The translations under genes were made by a program, and so were the position numbers. The notes under the pieces were generated by a model, which worked only from the letters and a program-made list of their open reading frames with translations, made no database searches and was not told the origin of the DNA. Shown one piece after another: positions 8,607-16,569 of a stretch of DNA of 64,000 bases (the stretch's first letter is position 1; every line of letters begins with the position of its first letter). This DNA is from Verrucomicrobiota bacterium (GTDB taxonomy: Bacteria; Verrucomicrobiota; Verrucomicrobiia; Limisphaerales; Pedosphaeraceae): positions 1 through 64,000 of the forward strand of contig JAJPHR010000006.1 in NCBI GenBank assembly GCA_021325145.1. The letters run 5' to 3'.

Positions 8607-9044
8607 ATGAAAAACCTCCTCCTCTGTCTCGCTCTGGCCGTCTCATTTACCGCCTTCGCCGCTGACAAACTGAACGATACCAAAGCAATGCAGGGCACTT
8701 GGAAACCTGCCAAAGCTGAACTCGCGGGACAGCCATGGTCAGACGCTATCCTGAAAACGATCACGCTCAAACTCGACGACACGGGCAATTACCTGGTCAC
8801 CGTAGGAGAGTCTCCACCGGACAAGGGCACTTGCGCGTTGGACCCCACTTCGAAGCCCAAGGGCATGAGCGTTACCGGCATCAGCGGACCGAACAAGGGC
8901 AAAACCTTCCCCGCAATCTACGAACTCGAAGGGGACACGCTGCGCATTTGTTACGACCTTTCCGGCGCAAAGCGCCCGGCTTCGTTCAAGACCTCTCCTG
9001 GCACCCAACTCTATTTGGTGACGTACCACCGCCAGAAGGAATAG
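8607..9044 (+). CDS. Secreted TIGR03067-family protein
   Basis: The 145-residue product begins with a signal peptide (LLLCLALAVSFTAFA), then shows the TIGR03067 pattern: an MQGTWKPAKAELAGQPW segment, an ITLKLDDTGNYLVTVG strand pair, GTCALDPTSKPKGMSVTG, and KTFPAIYELEGDTLRICYDL near the C-terminus. The family is frequent in Planctomycetes and Verrucomicrobia and resembles small beta-barrel (lipocalin-like) proteins, but its function is not known. ATG 8607 is chosen because it opens the signal peptide; the frame upstream of it has no coding character. Confidence 0.8.
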   Translation: MKNLLLCLALAVSFTAFAADKLNDTKAMQGTWKPAKAELAGQPWSDAILKTITLKLDDTGNYLVTVGESPPDKGTCALDPTSKPKGMSVTGISGPNKGKTFPAIYELEGDTLRICYDLSGAKRPASFKTSPGTQLYLVTYHRQKE

Positions 9045-9170
9045 CCTGACTCCCAATGAGGGGTCTTGATTTGCCGTGGAAATTCTCACGGTCCGACTTG
9101 CATTTTAAGCTTTGCGAATACCCCATTGGCCGTAGAGTTTTGCCCGTATCAAATGATCCTTACTCATCGT

Positions 9171-12100
9171 ATGTTGTCGAAGTCATTTGCCTGTGCCGCT
9201 GTCGTGTGTGCATCAATTCTCCTGGGTGCCATCCTGCCCTTTGCCGCCAATGCCGCGGAAGATGCGCGCTTGAAGGAAATCAAGGTGCCCGCCGGATTCG
9301 AGAAAACGATTTTCGCCGGGCCGCCAAACATTAGCTATCCCACGTGCATCGCGGCTGAACCCACGGGCGAAGTTTTCGTGGGCGTCGATCAAAACGGCTC
9401 GCTGGACACACAGCCAAACCGGGGCATGGTCGTCCGTTGTGTCGATACGAATGGCGACGGCATGGCGGATCAATTCAAAATCTTTGCCCGCATGGACAGC
9501 CCGCGCGGTTTGGTCTTCGATCACAACACGCTTTATGTGATGCACCCGCCGGTGCTGGAGGCGTTTTACGACGACGATGGCGACGGTGTGGCCGACCGCT
9601 CCGAGGTGCTGGTGCGCGGGTTGGCCCATGATTTGAGCTTTCGCGGCGCGGACCACACCTGCAACGGCGTGCGCATGGGAATCGATGGCTGGCTCTACAT
9701 TGCGCTCGGCGACTACGGCGCGACCAAGGCCGTGGGCAAGGACGGCAGCGAATTGGAATTGCACGGCGGTGGCATTGTCCGCGTGCGGCCCGACGGCTCG
9801 GAGTTGGAACTGGTCTGTCGCGGAACTCGCAACATCTACGACGTCGCCCTTGACCCGTTGATGAACATTTTCACCTGCGACAACACCAATGACGGCGACG
9901 ACTGGAACGTGCGGCTCAGCCACATGATCGCCACGGGGAGCTACGGCTATCCCTCGCTCTTCCGCCATTTCTCCGATGAGATGATGCCCACGATGGAGGA
10001 CTACGGTGGTGGTTCGCCTACCGGCACGCTCTTTCTGGATGAACCCGGATTTCCGAACGGCCTCGGCTATGGATTTCTCGCCTGCCAATGGGGCTGGAAC
10101 AATGTCACGCGCCATCCACTGCAACCCGACGGCGCGACGTTCAAATCCAGCAAGGAGGTTTTTGTCGAACTGCCGCGGCCAACCGGCATCGACGCCGACG
10201 GCGCAGGCCATGTTTATGTGGCGAGTTGGAAAGGCGCCACCTTCACCTACGCCGGTCCGAATGTCGGCTATATCCTTCGCGTCACTCCCACCAACGCCGC
10301 GTCGCCCAAGTTCCCGGTCTTAAGCAAAACCGCCGATGCCGAGCTCGTCAAGCTCCTCACTTCGCCCAGCGCGGTGTGGCGGTTTCATGTCCAACGCGAG
10401 ATTTTGCGCCGCGGTGAAGCGCCTCAGCCGCGCAAGGAGTTTGCCCGGGGTTTGGAGCAGCTCGCCCGTTCGCATGAAACCCTGCCGGTGCGTGTCGCCG
10501 CCCTTTACACCCTCAAGCAATTGCTTGGCGCGGAGGCCATGGACAGCATCCTGCGAATCGCAAAGGACGCCTCGGTGCGCGACATCGCCTTGCGTGTGCT
10601 GGCGGACCGAAAGCCGGAGGCGGCCAAGGTATCCACCCGGGTGTTCACCGACGCATTGAGTGACTCGGATCCAAAAGTGCGCCGTGAGGCGGTGATCGCC
10701 TTGAACCGTCTGGGAAGAACTGAAGCTGCGGATCGCATCCTCCCGTTGACCGCCGATCGGGATGTGGCCATTTCGCATGTGGCGTTCCGCGCGGTGGTTG
10801 CATTGGATGGCGCTGACGCTTGTTTCAAAGCGCTGGACCAGGGCAATGCCGCTCTCGTGCCCGGCGCGTTGCGCGTTCTGCGCAACCTGCACGAATCGCG
10901 CGTGGTGGATGGCTTGATCACGCGCTTGGACCGGACGGAGACGATGTCCACGCGCCGCTTGCTCCTCCAGGCGTTGTGCCGGCTCTGCTATCGTGAAGGG
11001 GATTGGGACGGCTCCTGGTGGGGCACGCGGCCCGATACCAGCGGCCCGTACTTCAAACCGGCCACTTGGGAACAGAGCGGAAAGATCGGTCAGGCCTTGC
11101 AGAATGAGATGGGCAGGGCGGATGGCGAAACGCTGGGCTATTTGCTCGATCAGTTTCAATTGCACAAGCTCGAACTTCCGGAACTCGAACCCGCGCTCAT
11201 CACCGCCGCCCAAAAGCCGGAACTCCGCCCGAAGGCCGTCGAGGTAATCGCGCATTACACTACATTGTCCAAAGGCGGCATCGCTTTCCTTCAGAGCGTT
11301 GCGTCGACGGAGAAGGAAGACACCGCCCTGCGCCTGCGCGCGTTCGGGGCGCTCGCGCGCGCATCCGATCAGCCCGAGGCCGCCGAAGCGGCGGTGGCGG
11401 TATTGGTTTCGCCGAGTTCCGGCGCAATTGCGCCACGGCTGCGGGAAGCTTTTCTCCGCGACGGGCCGCATGCGCGGAACATCAGTTATTTTGACAAGCT
11501 GGCGGCTTCCGGCGTTCCCGCGCAACGGGAAGTGGCTTTCGCGGTGCTCTTGGAAACGGCCGGCAATTCGAACGCTCCCCGAAACGCGCGCAACACCGCC
11601 CGCCGCGCGATTGAAAATGCCTGGACTTCTCCGGGCGTCGCGAGCTTGTTGCGCGCCATTGCCGACACTCACGCCACGAATTACACGGCGGAAGTTCGCG
11701 CCCATTTGACTGACGCGAACCCCGAGATCGCCGCGGCAGCCGCCTATGCGTCCACACATTTGGCAACCAGCGGCGGACCCGTCTCCGACGCAACCCGCAA
11801 AAATACGATTGCCAGGATGGCCTACGAAGAAGTTCTTCAAACGGCGATAAAGACGCCCGGTGATGCGGCGGTTGGCGCGCAACTTTTCCAAACGATCGGT
11901 TGTGTCAAATGCCATACGACGACAAAGAGCGAGCCGCTTAAAGGCCCGTTTCTCGGCGACATAGCGGTGCGCTATGGGCGGCCGGAAATCATAGAATCAA
12001 TTTTGCGGCCAAATGCGCAGATCGCGCAGGGCTTTGTGACTACGTGGGTCGAGACGAAGGACGGCTCCGAGTACGAAGGCTTCATCGCGCGCGAGTCCGG

Positions 12101-12272
12101 GGATGAACTTGAAATCCGGAATCTCGCCGGTGCGACCGTGGTGCCTAAAAAAGACATCACCAAGCGCGGCACCCGGACGACTTCCACCATGCCCGAGGGC
12201 CTGCTTGACCAATCCACGCCGGACGATCTCGCGTCACTGCTCGCTTATTTGCAATCCCTGAAATCAAAGTAA
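9171..12272 (+). CDS. PVC-type membrane-bound dehydrogenase with HEAT repeats and cytochrome c domain
   Basis: This large protein (1,033 residues from ATG 9171) has a signal peptide (ACAAVVCASILLGAILPFAA). The N-terminal part (about 30-410) is a dehydrogenase beta-propeller of the TIGR02604 type, with repeated DGDG/DTNGDG loops, RGLVFDHNTLYV and the DGWLYIALGDYG strand. The middle (about 420-880) is alpha-helical HEAT-like. The C-terminus (about 895-1033) is a PVC-type cytochrome c with one heme site, CVKCH, near residue 911. Proteins of this kind are abundant in Planctomycetes and Verrucomicrobia and are thought to oxidise polymers or sugars in the periplasm; the substrate is unknown. ATG 9153 is an alternative start. 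No partner gene is adjacent. Confidence 0.85.
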   Translation: MLSKSFACAAVVCASILLGAILPFAANAAEDARLKEIKVPAGFEKTIFAGPPNISYPTCIAAEPTGEVFVGVDQNGSLDTQPNRGMVVRCVDTNGDGMADQFKIFARMDSPRGLVFDHNTLYVMHPPVLEAFYDDDGDGVADRSEVLVRGLAHDLSFRGADHTCNGVRMGIDGWLYIALGDYGATKAVGKDGSELELHGGGIVRVRPDGSELELVCRGTRNIYDVALDPLMNIFTCDNTNDGDDWNVRLSHMIATGSYGYPSLFRHFSDEMMPTMEDYGGGSPTGTLFLDEPGFPNGLGYGFLACQWGWNNVTRHPLQPDGATFKSSKEVFVELPRPTGIDADGAGHVYVASWKGATFTYAGPNVGYILRVTPTNAASPKFPVLSKTADAELVKLLTSPSAVWRFHVQREILRRGEAPQPRKEFARGLEQLARSHETLPVRVAALYTLKQLLGAEAMDSILRIAKDASVRDIALRVLADRKPEAAKVSTRVFTDALSDSDPKVRREAVIALNRLGRTEAADRILPLTADRDVAISHVAFRAVVALDGADACFKALDQGNAALVPGALRVLRNLHESRVVDGLITRLDRTETMSTRRLLLQALCRLCYREGDWDGSWWGTRPDTSGPYFKPATWEQSGKIGQALQNEMGRADGETLGYLLDQFQLHKLELPELEPALITAAQKPELRPKAVEVIAHYTTLSKGGIAFLQSVASTEKEDTALRLRAFGALARASDQPEAAEAAVAVLVSPSSGAIAPRLREAFLRDGPHARNISYFDKLAASGVPAQREVAFAVLLETAGNSNAPRNARNTARRAIENAWTSPGVASLLRAIADTHATNYTAEVRAHLTDANPEIAAAAAYASTHLATSGGPVSDATRKNTIARMAYEEVLQTAIKTPGDAAVGAQLFQTIGCVKCHTTTKSEPLKGPFLGDIAVRYGRPEIIESILRPNAQIAQGFVTTWVETKDGSEYEGFIARESGDELEIRNLAGATVVPKKDITKRGTRTTSTMPEGLLDQSTPDDLASLLAYLQSLKSK

Positions 12273-12479
12273 ACAGGAATAATGGCAACAAAGACCATTT
12301 TTCATTGACTCTTTAGGCCGAATCGAGGATAAAACCCTTACGGTCACCCACCTAGCCGTTTGCCGGAAGCCAGCCACCAATCATTCGGACAGTTCATATA
12401 GGGTTCGGCGTGTTTGAATGTTGATCCAAACACTTGCCGTAGGGCGCGGAACAACTGATTGATCATCGCGCAACAAACT

Positions 12480-12647
12480 ATGGGATCCACAGTAACTTTA
12501 GGCAGCGCAATCCTTGTGGCCGTCGTGTTCATTGGCGTGGCGTACTACGAATCTTATAAGCACCGCCGGAAATGGGAACGCCTCAACCGACGCTCCCGAA
12601 AGAGCTCTTTGCGGGAGAGGTCGCTGGAGACCGGAACACGCGATTGA
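12480..12647 (+). CDS. Possible small single-span membrane protein
   Basis: ATG 12480 opens a 55-residue frame with one clear transmembrane helix (LGSAILVAVVFIGVAYY) followed by a very basic tail (KHRRKWERLNRRSRK). The layout, a short anchor with a positively charged cytoplasmic tail, is credible for a small membrane protein, but there is no recognisable ribosome binding site and I do not recognise the family. The flanking stretches 12273-12479 and 12648-12854 hold nothing I can name. Confidence 0.35.
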   Translation: MGSTVTLGSAILVAVVFIGVAYYESYKHRRKWERLNRRSRKSSLRERSLETGTRD

Positions 12648-12854
12648 CCGGCCGAAAATGTGCGCAGTTGGATGACGCTCCTGCGTCCTCTTCGCGTCCG
12701 GATTTACCTGTCCGTATTCTGCCTTAATTCCACACTTGCCAGGCGCCGTGAAAACCGCAATATAGTCGCGGTGCGCCAAAGTGGTTCACCATTGACTTCC
12801 AAGGGTCGATCAATTTCCAACGGATCGATCATTGGAAATAACCTGCGAAATAGA

Positions 12855-13118
12855 ATGAATACTGAAGCACAACGAAAAACCACCGTCCGAACCAGGACTG
12901 CGAAGGAAACTCGCACTCCCCAAACCGAAGCGTTGACCACGGCATCGGCAACTCCCAAAGCGGAAGCGCCCAAACCAAAACTGCCGCCCACACGCGAAGC
13001 CATCGCCAAGCGCGCTTATGAGCTGTACCTGGCCCGTGGCAAGGCTGACGGCCATGAGTTCGAGGATTGGATTCAGGCCGAGCGCGAATTGCTCGCCCTG
13101 ACCCATCGCTACAACTAA
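12855..13118 (+). CDS. DUF2934 domain protein
   Basis: The 87-residue protein has a low-complexity Thr/Ala/Pro/Lys-rich N-terminus (1-50) and a C-terminal DUF2934 segment with REAIAKRAYELYLARG, then a GHEFEDWIQAERELL motif. DUF2934 proteins are small and widespread in soil bacteria; no function is established. ATG 12855 is preferred over earlier in-frame starts because upstream translation has no similarity to the family. It ends just before a hairpin (13150-13180) shared with htpG, which converges on it. Confidence 0.75.
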   Translation: MNTEAQRKTTVRTRTAKETRTPQTEALTTASATPKAEAPKPKLPPTREAIAKRAYELYLARGKADGHEFEDWIQAERELLALTHRYN

Positions 13119-13149
13119 AGCCGGTCACCTGCTCGTCAGCGTCGCATAC

Positions 13150-13190
13150 CTGCCAGATGCGTCGAAAGCGCTTCTGGCAGATTTTCGTAG
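13150..13190. terminator. Bidirectional terminator between the DUF2934 gene and htpG
   Basis: The stem CTGCCAGA / TCTGGCAG (8 perfect pairs) has a further inner GCG/CGC pairing, and ATTTTCG follows on the plus strand. It sits in the 89-bp gap between two convergent stop codons, the place expected for a shared terminator. Confidence 0.65.
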
Positions 13191-13207
13191 TCCAACGCGG
13201 CGCTTCC

Positions 13208-15052
13208 TTATTTGTTCACCAGCACCTGTTCCAGCAGTTCGTTCAGCCGGTTGAGCATGGCGCGCGGATCTTCCAGGAGACCCGCGGCAACGCGCGCGTT
13301 GTCCAGGACCTGTTCCGCTACTTTCGCGGCGAGCGCGGCGTCTCTCTGGCGGGTCTGGTCCAGGCGTTGCATAATGGGATGGGCGGGGTTGATTTCCAAA
13401 TCGTGCTTCACGGGCGCGGCTGCATCGCCCTCGCGCTTCATCGATTTCATGATCCGCCGCATCGTGGAGGTCATGAACTTGTCGCTCTCCAGAATGACTG
13501 CCGGACTGCCCACAAGGCGCTTGGACGCGCGCACGTCAGCCACGCGGTCGCCGAGGGTTTCCTTGAGCCATTTGGCAAGGGCCTGGGCTGCTTCCTCCGA
13601 CAGCGCGCCCTCTTTGGGGGCGGCGTCGGCGAGATCGAGTTCCGCCTTCTCGGCGGACCGTAACGGTTTGGTCTCGACTTCGTGCAGGTGCTCCATGACG
13701 AACTCGTCCCAAGGATCGTAGAGGAACAGCACCTCGAGTTTGCGCGCCTGGAAGACTTCGAAATAGGGGCTGCTTTCGGCCGCTTCGCGGTTGGCGGCAA
13801 GCAGATAATAGATTTCCTTTTGCTCGCCGCCCATGCGCTTAAGGTAATCAGCGAATGACGTGCGGGCGCCTTTGGCGAGCGTGGAAGATTCGTATCGGAG
13901 CAGTTTGCCGAGCGCCTGCTTGTGCGTGAAGTCCGTGACGACGCCTTCCTTCAAAAAGCGGTTATACTGTTCGTAGAACTTGTCATAAGCCGCCGGTTCC
14001 TTCTCTGCCTGTTCATCCAGGAATTTCAAGAAACGCCCGGTGAGCACCTGATTCAATTTCCGCATCAGCGCGGTGTCCTGCATCGTTTCCCGCGAAATAT
14101 TCAGCGGCAGGTCTTCGCTGTCCACAACGCCCTTGAGGAAGCGCAGCCAATCCGGCAGGAGACCTTTCGCCCGGGATTGAATCAGCACCTTGCGGCAATA
14201 CAAATGGACGTCCGACTCCAGCCGCGACATGCCCATGGTTTCGAGATTGCGCGCCGGCACGAATAACAGCGCCTGAATGGCCAGCGGCGCGTCCGCCGTG
14301 AAATGCAAGCGGTACAACGGGTTTTCCTGATCGTGCCCGATATACTGGTAGAACTCGTTATATTCCTCGTCTTTGATCTCGTTTTTGCCGCGCGCCCAAA
14401 TGGCTTGAACGGTGTTCAACCGCTTGCCGTTCAGTTCGATGGGAAACTGCACGAAGTTCGAGTAACGCTTGATGATGCCTTCGAGCATCTCCGGCTTGGC
14501 GAATTCCTTCGCTTCCTCCTTGAGTTGCAAGGTGATTTTGGTGCCGCGAGGCAGATCGACGGCTGGCTCGAGATCGTAACCACCCGCGCCCTCGCTGGTC
14601 CATTGCCAGCCTTGCTCGTCGGATAGATAGGACCGGCTCGAAACCGTCACGCGGCTGGCCGCCATGAACGCGGAATAAAACCCGACGCCGAACTGTCCGA
14701 TAAGCTTCGCGTCCGGCTTCTTTTCCTCGGCGAGTTGTTTCAGGAAAGCCTTCGTGCCCGAGTGCGCAATGGTCCCAAGATTTTCCACGAGTTCGCCGTG
14801 GGTCATGCCAATGCCCGTATCGGCAAACGTGATGGTGTTGTCCGTCGTGGTGATGGCGATCGCCGGCGGAATCTCCGGTTGATAAACCGCGGTCCCGGAA
14901 GCCTGGATGAAGCGCAACTTTTCGCAGGCGTCCGCCGCGTTTGAGATCAGTTCGCGAACAAAAATCTCTTTGTCCGTGTAAAGCGAGTGAATGACGATAT
15001 CCAGCAACTGCTGAATCTCGGCCTGAAAGTGATGTTTCTCGGTCGTGCTCAT
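13208..15052 (-). CDS. htpG: Molecular chaperone HtpG (Hsp90)
   Basis: This 614-residue Hsp90 family protein has the normal bacterial length. The N-terminal GHKL ATPase shows the expected boxes: ELISNAADACEKLRF (catalytic Glu and nucleotide-contact Asn), DTGIGMT, LGTIAHSGTKAFL and GQFGVGFYSAFM. The middle domain includes the catalytic-loop region LPLNISRETMQ, and the C-terminal dimerisation domain closes the protein without the eukaryotic MEEVD tail. It acts as a cytoplasmic ATP-dependent chaperone. It is monocistronic and convergent with the DUF2934 gene. ATG 15052 matches the usual start. Confidence 0.97.
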   Translation of the reverse strand: MSTTEKHHFQAEIQQLLDIVIHSLYTDKEIFVRELISNAADACEKLRFIQASGTAVYQPEIPPAIAITTTDNTITFADTGIGMTHGELVENLGTIAHSGTKAFLKQLAEEKKPDAKLIGQFGVGFYSAFMAASRVTVSSRSYLSDEQGWQWTSEGAGGYDLEPAVDLPRGTKITLQLKEEAKEFAKPEMLEGIIKRYSNFVQFPIELNGKRLNTVQAIWARGKNEIKDEEYNEFYQYIGHDQENPLYRLHFTADAPLAIQALLFVPARNLETMGMSRLESDVHLYCRKVLIQSRAKGLLPDWLRFLKGVVDSEDLPLNISRETMQDTALMRKLNQVLTGRFLKFLDEQAEKEPAAYDKFYEQYNRFLKEGVVTDFTHKQALGKLLRYESSTLAKGARTSFADYLKRMGGEQKEIYYLLAANREAAESSPYFEVFQARKLEVLFLYDPWDEFVMEHLHEVETKPLRSAEKAELDLADAAPKEGALSEEAAQALAKWLKETLGDRVADVRASKRLVGSPAVILESDKFMTSTMRRIMKSMKREGDAAAPVKHDLEINPAHPIMQRLDQTRQRDAALAAKVAEQVLDNARVAAGLLEDPRAMLNRLNELLEQVLVNK

Positions 15053-15124
15053 AATGATTTAATTAATAAATACAGATGAGGCGTGGCGTCAATGGACTGA
15101 AAGCAGGACGTCAAACCTCCAGGC

Positions 15125-16063
15125 TCACAACACCGCCAGCGCATTCGCCGGCGAACCTGCCGCTCCGGGCAGATTGAGCGGCGCGGACGTAAAAAAGAAA
15201 TCATAACGCCGCTCGAGACTGCACGAGGCGGCGAGTGCATCCAGGTCAAACAGCTTGCCCAGCGGCATTCCCAGGTTCACCGCCAGTCGGTGATGCAGGC
15301 TGTCCGTGTCGCTCTCGAAAGGAAAAACTTCCAGCGTAGGCGTGTCGCAAGCCAGCGCGGCGACGCCGGAATCCCAGAGGAATTCGGCGATCTTGGCCGC
15401 GCCACTGAGCCCCGGAATGAGCGGGTTGCGCGCCACGTCGTGCCGGAAAGCGGGAATCGTCCGCCAATCGGTCATCCAGCCCGTGCGGCACAGCAAAATA
15501 TCGCCTTCTTCCAACGCGGCGTTCTCCGCAGCCAGGGCCGCTTTCAAATCGGCCACCGTGATGACGTCCTGCGAAATGGGCGTCAAGCGGCGGCCTTGCT
15601 TTTTCAGGTAGCGCGCAATGTCCACCAGCACCCCGCGTCCCACAATCCCTTGCTTGGCGAACTGGTCCACGCCGATGGGATTGGCGTCGGGGCGGGTGAT
15701 TTTCTTGAGCCCCATGTAATGGCCGCGTTCCGGATGATGGATGGCGCAAAGGGCATCCCAGTGTGTGGATGTTTGCAGGCAAAACTTGTTGAGTTGATCC
15801 GCTGTGGATGCCAGCCCGTCGAAGAAGGTGTGTTCGCCCAGCTTCTGATGGAACAAACAAGGATCGGGAAATGTGAGTTCCCAGTTCAAATTGAACACCC
15901 GGCCGTTCCGGATCCCCTTTGCGGCGGCTGCAATGCGTTCCGGCGTGACGAAATTCAAAGTGCCGCGCTGCGGGTTCGTGGGGAAGGCTTCCCACGCCAC
16001 GCCGGTGGGTTGCGCGGGGTTGGCCAGGAGTTCGCGGTAACTTGGACGCTTGGTAGCCTTCAT
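15125..16063 (-). CDS. Cyclase-family metal-dependent hydrolase
   Basis: The 312-residue product belongs to the cyclase/kynurenine-formamidase-like superfamily. It has the family's metal-binding region THWDALCAIHH (about 98-108), close to the usual HxGTHxDxPxH pattern although the first segment (STHWD) is not a strict match. Later elements are LEEGDILLCRTGW (about 195-207) and VAALACDTPTLEVFP (about 243-257). Known members hydrolyse amides such as N-formylkynurenine or act in polyketide cyclisation, so the substrate here is open. No tryptophan-catabolism gene is nearby. The upstream side is a REP-like cluster. Confidence 0.75.
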   Translation of the reverse strand: MKATKRPSYRELLANPAQPTGVAWEAFPTNPQRGTLNFVTPERIAAAAKGIRNGRVFNLNWELTFPDPCLFHQKLGEHTFFDGLASTADQLNKFCLQTSTHWDALCAIHHPERGHYMGLKKITRPDANPIGVDQFAKQGIVGRGVLVDIARYLKKQGRRLTPISQDVITVADLKAALAAENAALEEGDILLCRTGWMTDWRTIPAFRHDVARNPLIPGLSGAAKIAEFLWDSGVAALACDTPTLEVFPFESDTDSLHHRLAVNLGMPLGKLFDLDALAASCSLERRYDFFFTSAPLNLPGAAGSPANALAVL

Positions 16064-16157
16064 TGCGGCTCGAAGCTAAGCATATCCCCGAGCGGAAAGC
16101 CATCTGAGATTTGGGAGCCCACGAGGGTTGGGCGTCTCAAATTATTACCATGTCTTT

Positions 16158-16320
16158 GGTAGGGATGGCGCGCTGCGCCATCCCCGTCGCCGAGCGCAGC
16201 GTCAGGCGACGGAACGAATGATTCGGATCGCACGGCTTCGGCAGTGCGTTCCGCCCGCTGGAATACGGGCGGGGACATCGCAGCGCGATGTCCCTACCTT
16301 TCCGAGTAAGAACGGTGTCG
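16158..16320. repeat. REP-like element, GGGATGGCGC/GGGACATCGC family (copy 2, complete)
   Basis: Two strong palindromes bracket a middle part: GGGATGGCGC-GCT-GCGCCATCCC (16162-16184) and GGGACATCGC-AGC-GCGATGTCCC (16272-16294), with a smaller GTCGCC/GGCGAC pair between. A shortened copy lies at 46092-46160 and a diverged one at 7543-7672. The rest of 16064-16569 holds no gene I can support; the NRPS starts at 16570. Confidence 0.7.
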
Positions 16321-16569
16321 AGACGCGCCCGCGAGGGCTCCAAATGGAAGAGGAAAATAAAATAAAAAGTCAGGGTTGTACCCCATGGTGGTTAACCGGA
16401 GCATTCGCCTAGCCTTGGTGCGGACATCGCCTTCGGGGTGTGAGCACAGTGGCATGGGCCGGAGTCAGGCTTTGGTCGGAAAAGCGCGCGCACCGGCCAC
16501 GAATCGAACCGCAGGTGGGCTGGCTTTTGTGGCTGTGGTTCGAGCCGCCCCGGGCTGCCACGCATTCGC

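Noticed and set aside
10320..11915. 531-codon minus-strand frame inside the cytochrome gene
   Set aside because: Antisense shadow of the HEAT-repeat region, with no family features and an unlikely composition.
12344..12532. 62-codon minus-strand frame before the small membrane protein
   Set aside because: No ribosome binding site, no membrane segment or motif, and it overlaps the better candidate on the plus strand.
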